Part shown: one piece after another, positions 13,051 through 31,099 of the stretch
Layout: each line of letters begins with the position of its first letter
Position numbering within the stretch: the first letter of the stretch is position 1
Assembly: GCA_949130495.1 (NCBI GenBank)
Contig: OX422221.1
Span: 478,597,159 to 478,661,158 of the forward strand
Origin: Sambucus nigra
Lineage: Eukaryota > Streptophyta > Magnoliopsida > Dipsacales > Adoxaceae
Reading direction: 5' to 3'
Length of the DNA stretch: 64,000 bases
The notes under the pieces: generated by a model
What the model saw: only the letters and a program-made list of their open reading frames with translations
The model's database searches: none
What the model was told of the DNA's origin: nothing
Translations under genes and position numbers: made by a program

Positions 13051-13068
13051 TGGCATCACTGTCGGCTT
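13051..13068 (+). other. Decayed primer binding site of element D
   Basis: TGGCATCACTGTCGGCTT lies 2 bp after the LTR. It resembles the TGGCGCCGTTGCCGGGGA site used by Athila/Tat-type elements, which pairs with tRNA-Asp. The differences are mainly C-to-T and G-to-A, consistent with methylcytosine deamination. Confidence 0.65.
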
Positions 13069-17565
<4,497 letters not shown>

Positions 17566-17828
17566 TGTCATAAGCACCCAAAAATATTAATTTAAAGAAA
17601 TAAATAGACTCATTTTGATTGCTAGTTCTCGCTAGAATTGTTCTTATGTGTGTACTTACTTGTCTAGTAGGTCAATGTGCATGGTTGCGGTTCAAATGCT
17701 CTATTTCAATGCAATTGCAGAGAAAGTGCAGTCAAAAGCACTAAAGTTAGATTTCATGAGACTCTACACAAATACCTATTAAATCCTGTCCCAAAACATG
17801 TCCCTAGCCTAGCCTAATCTCCCTCATG

Positions 17829-17832
<4 letters not shown>

Positions 17833-17898
<66 letters not shown>
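17833..17898. repeat. (AT)19(GT)14 compound microsatellite
   Basis: Perfect AT run passing directly into a GT run, in the 3' LTR of D. Confidence 0.95.
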
Positions 17899-17900
<2 letters not shown>

Positions 17901-18446
17901 TATTTTTAGTACGTGTTAGTTTTATATGTCTTCCGATCATTTATTTTTATTTTTGACCGTTTTATTATTTTATGCGTTTTTTTAATATTATATAAAAGTA
18001 TAGGTGTCTCATTTTCTGTGTAGCACTGTATATACATGTCTATGTTTATTATTATAGGTGTGTGTTATTTTTCTTATGATAGTATATATATTACAATATT
18101 TTTGCATTATTCAAGAATAATGATTTGAGTCCCATTAAAATGACCCAAATAATTTCCCAAATGACATGTTATGGCATTGAAATGTTGTATTATTTTTATT
18201 ATCCTTGTGACATGGTACATTACTTAAATGCTATACCAATTTATTTTGGAGTGATTTGAGGGATTTAATTGGCATCCATAACATTGCTCTTAAGTGTGTT
18301 ATTTGTTTTGTACACATTTTTATGTGTATTTTGTATTTTTATATGGGGTTTATTTTTTATTATTAGTCCATATTGTTATGTTTTTTGCGGGCGCGCGCGT
18401 GTGTGTGTTTGTGTGTGCAATACAATCGAAACATATACACTAGCTT

Positions 18447-18448
<2 letters not shown>

Positions 18449-18486
<38 letters not shown>
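18449..18486. repeat. (AC)19 microsatellite
   Basis: Perfect AC run in the 3' LTR of D, preceded at 18388-18417 by a GCGCGCGTGTGTG-type alternating purine-pyrimidine stretch. Confidence 0.95.
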
Positions 18487-18490
<4 letters not shown>

Positions 18491-19431
18491 AATTTCGCCA
18501 CCTTTACCCCTATTCCATACACTCCAACACACCATATCATTTCTCACACCACACACCAATCTTCTTCATCTACCATCTCCACCAAAATCTCCATAACTAA
18601 GAAAGCTTCAACCCAACACCACTACCTAACCCGTATCGAAACCATAACTCGACATCCTTACCCCATTCTCGGACTACCTTCCACCCCACTTCCCTGAACC
18701 TAAGACCCACCAACCCTATACCGATCGAAAATTGATATAGCCCCTACTCGATTCCAAGCTAACCTAACCTGAGCCCAATACATAACCCGAAATGATTCAC
18801 CTCAACCCAACAACTCTAAACCCGCTTGAATCAAAGTTCCCAACTCTTCCTGACACACGCCCCAAAAATCTATATGAAATACTCACTCGGCACGCAATTA
18901 TTTATTCATCTCTTGTGTCTCTTTTTTAATTTAAAACTCCCACTCTCCTTCCTATTTTCAGCTACATAGGAAAAACATTAAACATTAAACTAATTCCCTT
19001 CATTTTGATTACCCATTCATTTATATATATAAGAGGGGAAGCACCATTTAAGGAGAGAGAGTTCAGACCAAATATAAAAATAAAGTGTAGTTTTGATTTT
19101 ATTTTTCAGTTTTATTTTAGCAGTAGTGCAATGTAATTTTTTGGTTATTTCTTTCATATATATTTAGAGAATTTTGTGAGTGAGGGTGAATTCATTGAGA
19201 TAAATTTTTTTAGTTAAGTGATATTTTTAAGTAATGTAAAACTCATAGGTATGTGTGTCATTATTTTTCAATTTTTGGAGCTAATATCAAATGAAAGGAG
19301 TCTTGTTTAATCTTTGTTTTCATTTTGTCTTATTAGTTGTATGCGTTTTATGGTGTTATTATGACATTTCATATATAATAATACCAAAATGAGAGGCTAA
19401 ATTGCCCATTCAAGGGGTAAGATGAAACTCG

Positions 19432-19436
<5 letters not shown>

Positions 19437-19477
<41 letters not shown>
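19437..19477. repeat. (TA)20 microsatellite
   Basis: TA run present in the 3' LTR of D but absent at the matching point of the 5' LTR (near 12395). Confidence 0.95.
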
Positions 19478-19479
<2 letters not shown>

Positions 19480-20172
19480 TCAGTTTATTTATTTTTACGC
19501 TGCTTTGAATAATATTGAAATTTTACTACGCCTTGAGGGAGGGTGGCTTATTTTTGACAGAAAATCGTAAATTCAAATTGCAACATTTATTAGTTAATTA
19601 AACTATAGATAGGAAATTTTTAAATTTTGAATTCATAAACTCCAAAACTTAATTTTGAAGGGTTTAAAATATTTCTAGTGAATGTTTCCTGGTGGGTGAT
19701 GTATTAAAAAATGTTTAAATCTATTTTTTGTAGAGTTTTCTAAATTTTAATATAAATATTGTAAATGACTGTTTAATTTAAAATTTGCAACGAGAGTTGA
19801 TTTATGGATTTAAATATGTCCTTGGGTATTCTAAATATATAAACTAATTAATAAAAATAAAGAATCTAAGTGGTGAGTTATACTCACTTAAATTATCTCA
19901 TAATTATTCACTCCACATATTTATCTTACTTTATGATTTTATTTACTTATTAGTTATGTTTAAATTTTAGCACATCGTTAATTAGCTTAAATATTCCACG
20001 AAAATTTGTTTTAAAAAGTGTACTTGTTTTCAATGTTCTCTTTTCCATATTAAGAAGTTGGATTGATACCCCTTACTTGCCACTATACATGTATTTAGTG
20101 TATTTTATTGGTTCAAGGGATTTTGATTGAAAAGGGACTATACTATAATAACACACAAAAATCCTTTCACCA

Positions 20173-20177
20173 GTTAT
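20173..20177. repeat. Target site duplication GTTAT (right)
   Basis: Second copy of the 5-bp duplication flanking element D. Confidence 0.9.
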
Positions 20178-21705
20178 TAATTGTGCAACTAGCCGAATCA
20201 TCAACAAAATAGGATAAATGACAAGATTCGGACTTGAAAGAAACCACTAAGGAAACTTCAAGGCTTTCACTTCCATTAAACACAAGGGAAAACCGGTCTT
20301 GGGTATACCCCAAACCACAATGATCCAACCCCCGACCCCAAAGACCCCAATAAAGGGTGGAATGGTCACGGTCGTATCCATTGCGAGGATTTCCCTTATG
20401 AAGGACTCCCCGGGCCATGGTGGGATATAGAAAAAAAACTCATAACCATGATAAATATCCTCTACGAGAAAGGATAGTATGTGGCTTATGATAAAATCCA
20501 CAGGGTCATCAAGAATGAGCTCAAAGTATCATGGGTAATCGAGGAAGAAATAAAAAACCCCGAGATGAAACCCGAATGGGGAATACTAGTATTGCTGCTT
20601 GGTGAATTTGCTCAAGTATCCATGTTGGGATCCTAATACATAAGCCCTAAAGAAGGCTTCCATGACTGGTACACTGACTCCACCACCCGCGGTATTACAA
20701 CTTAAAAGGGAAGATTTTTCATCATCCGTGAACTCAATATTTACCTTCGTGAACCAGACTCAATATCCCTACCATATGAGACACCGCCTTTAGTTGAGCC
20801 TCAGGATATAAACTATCAAGGACTACCTTTGGAATGAAGAAAGCCACCATCACATGCTTGAAGCCCTCTTCGAGGCAATCCCCTACACATACCACGTTAA
20901 CGGCCTAACAGGGAACTCAAATGAACCCCCTAATGAAGAAATAACCCAAATCTAAGAACACCACCTTCCCTATCCTACAATCTGTGCCAAGATTCGCGAG
21001 CACGTGAAGATTACTCTAAAGGTCCCCTGGTAGAATTTGGCACACCTCATCACTAATATTCCCAAGGACTGCAGTATCCAATTTGTGAACCTTGGTGCCA
21101 GTCATTTGGAGGCCCTTTAAGTCTATCGTGTTAGCAAAAGAGCTTCCCCTTATCCCTTCTCCTAATGTATCCCTCTACAAACCATTCTTTGCTATTATTA
21201 TTAATGTTGTACTTCCTCCCACTAATGGAATAGTAAATAATGAGTTCTGGTACTTACCTGTGTGTTTCATATGGTTATTACGAATGCTATGCCATATTTG
21301 TAGAACAATATATGATCTGAAGACCTCATCCAACTGAAGAGATTTTAGAGAGCGATCTCGGTTGAACCATGTGCTCGAATGTATCGTTATCTAGGTATAT
21401 TCCAGCAATGGAGATTGACAATGTCAAACTTTAGCGAATGGACAAAAACATCCACATGGCTTGTCGAATGGCCAGCATGTAAAAAATTCCCCGTTTGATG
21501 TGTGAAACCCTAAATGACTCAGGAAATGATCCATTAATCATAGATGCTCCCATTTGTCCCATGTTGGGCAGCACACCTTTTCTTTCTATTGGAATCATTA
21601 TAAAAGGATGCATCCCCCATAATGATAGAAAAAATATTTTAGATTCTACTCACCAACTTATAAGAGCATACTCATACATCCTTATAATCTGAAACTTATA
21701 TATTG
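20178..21705 (+). pseudogene. Ogre/Tat-type pol remnant, part 2
   Basis: This continues the host element of D. A plus-strand stretch at about 20250-20330 reads through a GKTGLGYTPN segment, like the glycine-rich linker between protease and RT in Ogre/Tat polyproteins. Further downstream short frames (for example 21092-21337 and 21495-21692) appear, but stops and frameshifts prevent a domain call and no RT catalytic motif was found. The right limit is uncertain, because an LTR of another element may start near 21706. Confidence 0.5.
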
Positions 21706-21905
21706 TAACATTTTATGGTATAAATTTAAATGCGAAAGCAGTAGAACATTCTATGGACATAGGCTCATTCTTAAAGGATGAACCACCTATATCTCAGTGT
21801 GAATCCTCACACCCTTCCCATATATATTACATATCTATTGCTTGTTATCTCCGATTGGTTTCTTATAGCTAAGACATAATTTGAATCCATTTTTAGACGA
21901 TAACA
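21706..21905 (+). mobile_element. Possible 5' LTR (or its end) of Tat-like element F
   Basis: Sequence ending in AACA lies 3 bp before a PBS-like TGGCGTCGTCTATGG, as expected of an LTR end. A TG at 21706 is one candidate start, but this start is a guess and the LTR could be longer. Confidence 0.35.
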
Positions 21906-21908
21906 GAA

Positions 21909-21923
21909 TGGCGTCGTCTATGG
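21909..21923 (+). other. Primer binding site of element F
   Basis: TGGCGTCGTCTATGG closely resembles TGGCGCCGTCTGTGG, a common PBS of plant Tat-type gypsy elements. The two differences are transitions. Confidence 0.6.
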
Positions 21924-22278
21924 AAAACTCTAAAGCCTAGTTGTTTCTCATCTAATTCCCAATACATAAGTGCAAGATATTTGGATTGCCTAATGAAATC
22001 CCCTAAATTCCATTACATACCCGTTTTACTAATTTTTCCAGTAATGTCCCTTGAATAACCCAATTATCATCGATATGTTCCGTGTAAATCCCCCAAATCA
22101 CCCAATTCTCATTGATAATTTATGTCCATATCCCCTAAATCACCCAATTATCATCAACAACTTCTGTGTAAATATTTTCCAAACATTCTCATTTCTAGCC
22201 TAAAACAGTCCCGCACTATCGAAGCCTGAAAAAGTTGAACCGCACTCTATTTTCCTTCACACAAACTATATTTATTTC

Positions 22279-23880
22279 ATGTCTACAATAGTGGCCGAAC
22301 ACCTAGAGAGTAACAGGGAAAAGGAGGAAGCACCACCCTCCACCCTATTGGAATAGGGGACCTAGATGGATTCTTGTGTATCTTGGTTACAAGAGAAGAG
22401 GCTATGCATAAAAACATGAGACAACTCACCTAAAAGTGTGCTAGCCTCATAAAGAAGATCACAATCACCTCTAATCACTCCGGACTTAGAAAGAAATTTA
22501 GGCAAATAAATAAAATCGCCTCTACTTTCCCGTATGAAGCAAGAGAGATGAGGAAATGCTTGGGAATATCCAAAAACATTAAATCTAGGGTTTGAGATGA
22601 GAAAATCCGCTCGGACACGCATATCCAAAGTTGGGGAATTATCTTACCAGTCAGGTAGGACCTCCACTATATGGACTACCGATGACTATGATGACCAAAT
22701 GAACTTGGAGGAATGGATAAGGGCATTTGAAAGGTTTAACAAAGTGTCAGTCTTTAATAGGCTAGAAAGAAGAGGGGTGCGAGCACATTCGCACACTGAA
22801 AAAGGCACAAGATGAGAAGAATGTAGGAGGTTGGATTCCAGGAGAGAAAATAGTTCAAAAGGTAATGTCATGGAATCCAACCGACGCGAGAAAGTTAGCC
22901 TAAGGTAAGAATGCTCAGTGAAAAGTCACAAACGAGCTAATATAGAAGTCGTTGAAGCTCAGCCATGGAAAGTATCTATCATGAGAATAGGATATCGCTT
23001 GGGTGATCTCATAAAAACTAAAAATCCATTGCAGAGAATTTTTGTTCATGACTTTCTGTTCATGACATCTATGATTAGTTATCCCATTCCTACAAAGTTC
23101 CTTTAACCTGTGAATACTCCTAGGTATGAAGGAAAATTAGACCTCATTTTACATGTATACCAATACCAAACTGCGTGTGACATATTATCTATAGCCTATG
23201 AGATGCGTTATAGAACGCTTTCAATCACTCCCATTGCCCCTGCTCAAATTTGGTACAATCGGTTACCTAGGGGATAAATATCAAAGTCTAAATAGCTAAC
23301 CCACCTCTTTGTAAAAAAAAAAATTGCTTCGAAGCAAAACCTGGTAAAAGGGTGGCTCACTTGTTAAGCATCCATCAACATGAGGATGAAATGACTGGGG
23401 AGTAAATTAACATATTTAGTGCTAAAAAATTGGAAGTGCTGGATAATAATGAAAAGGGTGGCCAGGATAGAGCTTATGAGAGGGTTATTGCCTGGGAAAC
23501 TCTTTTCGACACTAGATAAGGATCCTGTAAACTACATGGTTGACCTCTTGGACAAGGTAGTGAAGATCATGAATGTAGATAAATCCAAGGCTACAAATGA
23601 GTTTAGCCATAAAAATTTCAAAGAAAATAGCAACTCGTTAAAGAGAAGCCTAAATAAGGCCTTAAAAGGAAGAACGAGAATAGGCCCTGCCAAAAGTTCG
23701 ATGAATATAATCCCTTAACATTGGCAACATATCATATCCTCGATGAGATTTCGAGGAGATGATGAATTGAAGTGTCCAGAGAAGTTAAGATCCCCTGGTG
23801 GAAGAAGAGATAAAAGAAAGGTTTACAAATTTCACAAAGATCATGTGCACGAAACTAAGGATTGTTTAGCCTAAAAAATG
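22279..23880 (+). pseudogene. Decayed gag of Tat-like element F
   Basis: From an ATG at 22279 the plus strand keeps gag-like stretches interrupted by stops and frameshifts. 22597-22815 has a DDQMNLEEWIRAFERFNKVS segment. 23419-23718 has a PVNYMVDLLDKVVKIMNVD helix, typical of the retrotransposon gag domain. Near 23830 is a KFHKDHVHETKDC segment, the histidine/cysteine motif of Tat-type gag with its first Cys lost. The reading stops at about 23880, where the sequence passes abruptly into a truncated LTR of element C, so a deletion or recombination joined the two. Confidence 0.6.
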
Positions 23881-24633
23881 ATTGGGGTGGAACCTCGAAT
23901 TTTGGCTTCGACCGGGTAAGAGAAAAATTAGAATAATGTGGGTATTTGTAAAATGTCATAGCACAATAATAAGGACTTGGATGACATCGAAAAAATTAAG
24001 GAGGGCCCAAAGCCTTGGGGCGAAAGACCCAAAATCACTGTCTAGAGCATATGGTGCGCATAGTCGGCGGTGTAGAGCACGCTAAAGTATGCGATTATAG
24101 TAAGATTTTAAGAAAATGACAATGGAAAATGGATCATGTCATTAAATGGATTGTGTGGTGAATATGTGAAAATACAACCAAACTTGAATGAATTATAAAA
24201 TGTTTTGGTAAAGGGGATAAGTAATGAGAAAATTGATTAATGTCCACAAAGTAAAGAAATGGTAAAGTGAAGGAATTAAATGGGAAGTTAATAAACCTAG
24301 AGACATTAAATCCATAATCAACTCAAGGGTGTATTTATGAAAGATTTTCAAAGGATTTTTTTTCTGACACTGTGTTTGTGTGTATTGAAGGGGTATATTT
24401 CAACAAAAATCCTAATGCAAATTAATATAAATAAAGGGGAAATTTTGGGAAAATAAATGATTTTCCTTAAACGAGTCATATTTGTTTTGAGTAATTAACC
24501 GGGCATGTTAAATCAAGGAATAAATGTCAAGAAAAGAAAGGGGGAGTTCCGTCTTAAAATTGAAATAAATTAATCGGGGTAAATAATGTTTTGGAAGAAA
24601 AAACGGTTTCATGCACGTTAGTATAAATATATA

Positions 24634-24665
<32 letters not shown>

Positions 24666-25064
24666 GTAGTTTCATGTGCACATAGATATAATGTGTTAAA
24701 GTCTTCTTTATGCCGTTCGATTCTATACTGTATTTTGTATATTTCCCACTGAGCATTTGGCTAACACCCTCATCCTTGCTATGGTACTTTGGGCAAGGTT
24801 TTGTAGTTTGAGAGCGTTATATAGGTAAGTACTCTATTTTTGTTTTTTTAGTATTTATGTATGCTTGGATTCTTGAAACGCTTCCCATGGGTTCCTCGTG
24901 TATCTTTATTTTAAATGGGATCGCATGCTAAACAAGTGAAATGGTAATTAAATAAAAGTGGACTAGCAACATTATTTAGGTCGTTTCATTGCACTTCACA
25001 CCTAACTCTCAGGTCCAATCGATTTAACCACGGGTGACCCATAAATTCGAGCCGAGGCGTTACA
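23880..25064 (+). mobile_element. Truncated 5' LTR of Tekay-like element C
   Basis: It aligns by eye with 30356-31130 plus 62464-62869, the two halves of the interrupted 3' LTR. It ends GCGTTACA, 2 bp before a tRNA-Met PBS. The first about 1.9 kb of the LTR (equivalent to 28442-30355) is missing. It contains a TATATGTATAT(GT)n tract at 24627-24664, which marks the position where about 31 kb of DNA entered the other LTR copy. Confidence 0.8.
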
Positions 25065-25066
25065 AA

Positions 25067-25078
25067 TGGTTTCAGAGC
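25067..25078 (+). other. tRNA-Met primer binding site of element C
   Basis: TGGTTTCAGAGC follows the LTR after AA. It differs by one base from TGGTATCAGAGC, the initiator-Met PBS used by chromoviruses and by other elements in this window. Confidence 0.8.
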
Positions 25079-28000
25079 TCTATGTTCAAGGTTTATTTTG
25101 GTAGTGATGTGGTGAGGTCAGTAGTGTATCTTTCGATATCGATGTTGGTTTAGGCTAGTCATGCTAGTTTTACCGACGGTTTCTATTCGTGTTCTCGATG
25201 ATAAAGTCAAGGAGAGGTGCACGATGAATAGTTTATTATCAAGTGTCATACGACCAAGTTAATTGTTATTAATCGCTTTCGTGCTTTTGTTAAAGATGTG
25301 TTAGTAGTATGCGAGTGTCTGTGTGAGCTAATTGTGGTGACACCGTGGTTTTAGTGAGAGGTGCTTGTGTGTTAACCCTTTATGATATGAGCGGTCTATT
25401 GAGGTGATGATAGAGCTTAATGATGTCCCATTGAATTATAGATATGAATTTTGTAAAGACAACTGTGGAGATTAGGTAGATAGAGAGTCATGCCTGATAA
25501 GTAGTGACTTATGATGAGGATACATTAAGTTTTGGGGTTCGATGCTTTCAGATAGTTAATAATGATGATGTAATTAGGCAAATTCGATCCTTGGGGTAGT
25601 ATCACGCCATGAGAAAATTGGTAATTTGGTAGACATGAGGAACCGTGTTGGTAAACACTCGAGAATGTGTACTCAGTTTGAGTTGGTGAATTATTATTAT
25701 TGTGGATAAGTGTCTTGGCGATTATTAATTGAAGGTTGTACCTAGCAAGGTATGATGATGAAAGTTACGGAAAAATTGTAGTAAATATGTTACGTATGAA
25801 ATGATGATAGTTAGGGAGGCTTAGGGGTGGACTCTAGATAGTCTTTCATGTCAGGGGTTTAGGAGTTATGATACGATTTTAAGAGATAGGATCTTTAGTG
25901 ATGTCAACGATGTAGACCTATGGGTTTATAGGTTGAAGGCGACGTCCTGTATCCTATCGAAATCCGTAATGGTGTTAGTTTGTGATTTAGTACGTGGCCT
26001 AGGGTCACAGCCATTTTGAAGGGTAATCATGTTATTATCTAGGTGAAAATGCCTTTTTAGTGACACAATTAATGACTATATGCAAGATAATCCTAGTGTG
26101 AATGTGGTTTGAGGGCTTCTTGGTGTGTACGTAAGATAAATTATGTGTGTGGCATCATTGGTAATTGAAATTAACGTGTTGCGAAGTCTTAAGGTACTCA
26201 ATGGTCAAGGTGTGCCATGTGAAGAGGCTCATAGACTAGTATCTTTATGAGCATCTAATAAGCGATGTGGGTATTGAGAAGTTTATAGAGTGTACCTACA
26301 ATAAGAGAGTCGTGGATGTTGAAATCTTACCGGGTCTTAAGGACTTTTACATGGAGTATGTTTGGTGTCCTTAGGGGAACTATTTAGGCCCAAAATTAAA
26401 AAGTGTTAGCATTCTAGTAATTATTGTGTTGAGGGTCGGTTGATGATCTCATGTTATTGGTCAGGGTTTAAAAGAGTAAAATAGTGTATGCGTCATGTGC
26501 CATTATCCGAATTGGCATAGATGAGTGATGTAATCCTCAAAGAGAAATGGGAAGTTAATTTCGTGAGTGGGCGTGAGGCTCGAACATCATGGAATTACTA
26601 GTGTAGGAAGTGTGACACTTAATTTTAAAGAGTACACGTAAATGTATTCGGAACTCAAATTAATGATTCCATGTTGAGACTTGAAAGTCGCACCCCGAAA
26701 GGGAATATCAAAGCATGATTAGAATGTTGGCACGTATCGACATTATAAGTTAGGATAACCTTAGCAAGGTAGGAACTAGTTCTTGGCACGTCTTACCCAG
26801 TAGGTATAGAGTAGAAGACATAGCCCTGTGTGTTACTTACAACCCTTAAAATGTCAATGGAGACCGATGTGTCCATCATGTGAGTTAAGATTGGTAGAGC
26901 CTGGGAATATGCTTAGTGAAAATCTCTTATAGTTTGAAGTTATAAAAAGGTGAATGTCTCTCGTGAACAGGGTACTGACTAAGGAGACTTTGGGGTTGAG
27001 ATCATGATATGATAAGTAAACAGTAACCTAAGTGTAGTAAATTGTGACGTCATCATTGGTAAGATGGACAAGGTCAGTATGGATAAGGCGTTAGGCATCT
27101 GCCAACCGTAGGGGTTCATGTATATGAAGGATGTAAAAGAGATGGCCTTACTCCTAAGGTGGGAAGTCTAACGTTTGACTTTTTAGAGAAAATAGGCACA
27201 TATATTGCCTTGGTTTGTTATAAATGAATGGTTATGCTTGGATTCATCATGGTTGGTGACCCGAGCCAAGGGCGTGGCAAAGTTAGTACTGAATGACAAC
27301 GTCTAGTAAAAGTTGTGAGACTTCGAGAATGTAGAATAGGTTGACTTTTTAAGCTATAGTCTGACACATACATATGGAATTTTATCAGAACATTTGTTGT
27401 TCCTTTAATTATTATGTGTGTGTCTCTTTCGGTTCCGGTAATCGAGGATTGGTATTCCCTCGAATGTGGTAGCTCAGATTTATACCATGTCATGGTACGA
27501 TGCGGTTAAACCTAGTAGAGTGAGTATGGACCTGGAATGGTCAATGCAGCTCGGTAACTGGGTGAGCCACTACCTGAGGTGTCTTTGTTGTTGGACAATG
27601 TTTTGTGTACGGTTGGGTGTGATTTCGACCACAAGGTTTGCTTATATTACTTTCTTTCCTTAGAATCAGTGACCTTAGGATTGGCCGGCATGGCAATTAG
27701 TGGCTCTGGTTTCAAAGAATAGGATAATGACTTATGGACATTATATGTGTTAGAACTCAAGGAAACTTATCACACAGTGTTCCTTTTGACATGATGAGTG
27801 GATTGGTGTGATGCTTGAGTGAGTGCTCCAAAGTGAGAGGCCTAGAGTAATACTGGGATCATCAGAGTGACACAGAAGAAGGAATTAGCCGAGGGCGCAA
27901 TGATGATTTAGTCGGTGTGTTACTCCTCGGAGTGAGTAATTAGTGTTGTAAGGTTAGTATCAAGCTGGAGAAAAATTTTGTAATCAGGATGATTCGAAAG

Positions 28001-28428
28001 TTCGTGGGGATGTAGGACATGTAATCCTCATACTGTAAATGGTTCTTGGTGATAAATTTAATGATTGGTTATTTTAAGATTCACTCTTGGGTGAGTATTG
28101 ATCACTAAATAGGGTTACCCATTGAGGGAATCGATATGCTTTAGGTATCATTAAGGTATTCCTAGAACTTGATTGAACGTGATCATCAAGTGAGTGGGAA
28201 CTTGATGTCGGTTAGGCGATATTAATGGTTAACATGTCAATGAGCATGAAAGTATGCCTCGTTTTGAGATTTTTATGAAGACCCCATGAAAGAGCATATG
28301 ACGTTATCTTAAAATTCAAAGAATTTGATGATTTAGTCTTTGAGGATTACAATGATTTAGAGAAGAGATTGGTGAAGCCCAGAAGCTTGAGGATTAACGG
28401 GTTGATAATTTTGGGGAAGAAATTTACT
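25079..28428 (+). mobile_element. Internal region of element C, highly decayed or non-autonomous
   Basis: About 3.35 kb lie between PBS and polypurine tract, short for an autonomous Tekay element (interior about 5 kb). Frames are shattered by stops and I could not recognise gag, RT or integrase motifs on either strand. The base composition is G- and T-rich on the plus strand, as expected for a formerly coding plus strand. It may be a decayed deletion derivative. Confidence 0.5.
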
Positions 28429-28441
28429 AAGGAGGAAAGAA
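28429..28441 (+). other. Polypurine tract of element C
   Basis: AAGGAGGAAAGAA directly precedes the LTR start TGTGATACCC. Confidence 0.75.
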
Positions 28442-31099
28442 TGTGATACCCACCCCTAATATTTTATTATTTTCTAATATAAATTATAAATAAATGAGAA
28501 TATTGGATTCGTCTCACTAGAATATGGACTTTGATTGCTATATTTGATTACTTTTGAGCCTTGATGGAAAATATTGGAAGTTTTGGGTAAAATTTGAAGA
28601 AATTCAGGAAGATGGTCATTCGAACGAGTTGAGGATCGTTCGAATGAGATCGATGTTTTGTTAGAATGAGGATGATTGGTTAGAAGGAGAAGTCCAGGTC
28701 GTTTGAATTGGGGACAGACTGAGGATCGAAGGAGACCCAACTACATACCTTAACAGACTCATTAAAAGGTCATTTGAAGATAAGTTTGAATAAGAAGCCA
28801 TTCTCTTTTGAAGTAGAGGTCATTCTCGTTCTAACGAGCGCATAAAATATTTTTAAATCGAGTTTCCCTTTCGTTCTATCCTGTTTTGGGCCATTGGATG
28901 GACGAGGTGTTGAGCTTTTATGAGCCCAGATTGGGAAAAATTAATATTTTGAAGTTTGGGGGTGTTTTATAAGGTTTATTTGGTTGTTTGTGGGTTATTC
29001 GGAATGGGAAGACGAGAAAAAGGTGGGGTGGGTTTTCCACCTTTTTCCAGCATTTTCTCCCCTCCCATCACCACAAACCACCATGCCACAACCATATATC
29101 CACATAATACCACATTATTATTATATTATTCCACCATATTGAAGACTAATACACCCATTTCCTCCATGGATGAACAAAGCTACGAAATTTGGAGGTGTTG
29201 TTGGGAGTTTATGGAGAATAATAAGAGTAGATATTGATGGAGTTTTGAAGGGGGGGTTTCTTGGAGCATGTCTTGTGAAGCTAGGCAACATCCTTGAGTA
29301 CACCTTGGGAGGTGGGGGTTTTCGTCATCTTCTTCTTCATACAACCATTTTTGGAGATCCATTGAGGTGGGAAAACCTCTACTCTTGGCTTAGACTCATA
29401 TTTTCCAAGTATTCATCTTACGATTGAGTTTTTTAAAGTAGGTTGCATGTTTGGTGGGACAAAATAATTCTTGTGATGATATAATAAATGGATAAAAAGG
29501 GGGGTTTCAAGAATGTTGAAAAGGATATGTTTCAAGAAGTTTAATGTCAAACATTTTTGTGGAATAAAATGTTTGGAAATGATAATTATATTGCTAAATT
29601 TATTTTTGGTGAAAAATGTCTTAATTTTTCAAGAAAAAATGTAGATTTTATAAAAATTGGACATTGTTGAAGCATTGAAAAATAAATTTTTTCTTTAGTC
29701 ATGAAAAATGTATTTTTGCAAATATTATGAAATTTATAAAGTAAATCATATGTTAGACCCATTTGATATGATTTTTGGACATAAAATTCATCTTCTCATG
29801 CATATAAACTTGTAGTATTTTGAGGATGAACATATAAATGACTTTAGTAAGGGTTTATTTGGGTTTAAACATGAAAAGAAGAAAATTGAAAATTCAGCCC
29901 TTAAGGTGTGTGCAGTGGGTGTTGAAATGTGATAAAAATGTAAGATTTAAATACTATAAGTATTAACAAAGAAAGCGATATTTTATTCTGAAGTAGTCTT
30001 AGATGTTAATAATTTCTTGAAAATGAAATAATGGAATAAAGATCTTTCCAACTTGTGAATAATGTTACTCCAAATGTTAAAAAGTGTTAATGCGTCAAGA
30101 ATACCTAAGAAGTTAGTGTGGGTAGCTTAATGATGTTTTGGGGAAATAACACTTGTGAAAATGGAGAAAAGGAGAAGTTAGGAAACTAGTGGGTAAAATG
30201 ATTTTTTTTACATAAAGTTGTAATTTTTTATGAAATAAAAATGTTAGAAAAGGTGTACACAAAAAGGGTCATAAATGAACATGATTTTGGGATAAAGTCA
30301 ATGTTTGAGTAAAAACAATAGGAAATGATAACTGTTTTAATACGTAACACAACTTGGAGTGGAACCCCGGGTTTTGGTTTAGACCGTGTAAAAGGAAAAG
30401 TGGAATAATGTGAATATTTGTAAAATGTTATAACACAATAATAAGGACTCGGATGACATCGGGAAAATTAAGGAGGGCCAAGAACCTTGGGGTGAAAGAC
30501 CCAAAATCATTGGCCAGAGCATATGATGCGCATAACTGACACCGTGGAGCGTGTTAAAGTATGCAGTTATTGGAATATATTGAGAAAAATATAATGGAAA
30601 ATCGAACATGTCAAGAAAGGGGTTGTGTGGTGAATATGTGAAAATACAACCTAACTTGAATGAATTAATAAATGTTCCGGTAAAGTATAAAGTGGAAAAG
30701 TAATGAAAAAATTGATTAATATCCATAAAGTAAAGGAATGGTAAAGTGAAGGGATTAAATGGGTAGTTAAGCAACCTGAAGAGGTTAAATCCATAATTAA
30801 CACACGGGTTTATTTATGAATGATTTTTAAAGGAAAAATTAGTATTTTCTGACACGGTGTTTCGTGTATTAAAAGGGTGAATTTCAACAAAAATAATAAC
30901 GTGAATTGATATAAATAAAAGGAAAATTTTGGGAAAAGAAATGAGTTTTCTTAAACAAAGCGTATTAGTTTTGAGCATTTAACTGAGTCTATTAAATAAA
31001 GGAATGAATGTTAAGAAAATAAAAGGGAGTTCTTTCATAAGATTGAGATGAATTAATCGGGGTAAATAACATTTTGTAATAAAATGGTTTCATGCATGT

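Larger units (their letters stand above)
17566..20172 (+). repeat. 3' LTR of element D
   Basis: Starts TGTCATAAGCACCC after a G-rich remnant polypurine tract (TTTGGTGATGG) and ends CCTTTCACCA. It contains (AT)19(GT)14 (17833-17898), (AC)19 (18449-18486) and a TA run (19437-19477). The TA run has no counterpart in the 5' LTR, so it expanded after insertion. Confidence 0.85.

Noticed and set aside
28956..29427. Overlapping frames of 93 and 85 codons
   Set aside because: They lie in LTR C, carry no recognisable domain, and the overlapping choices on both strands suggest chance.
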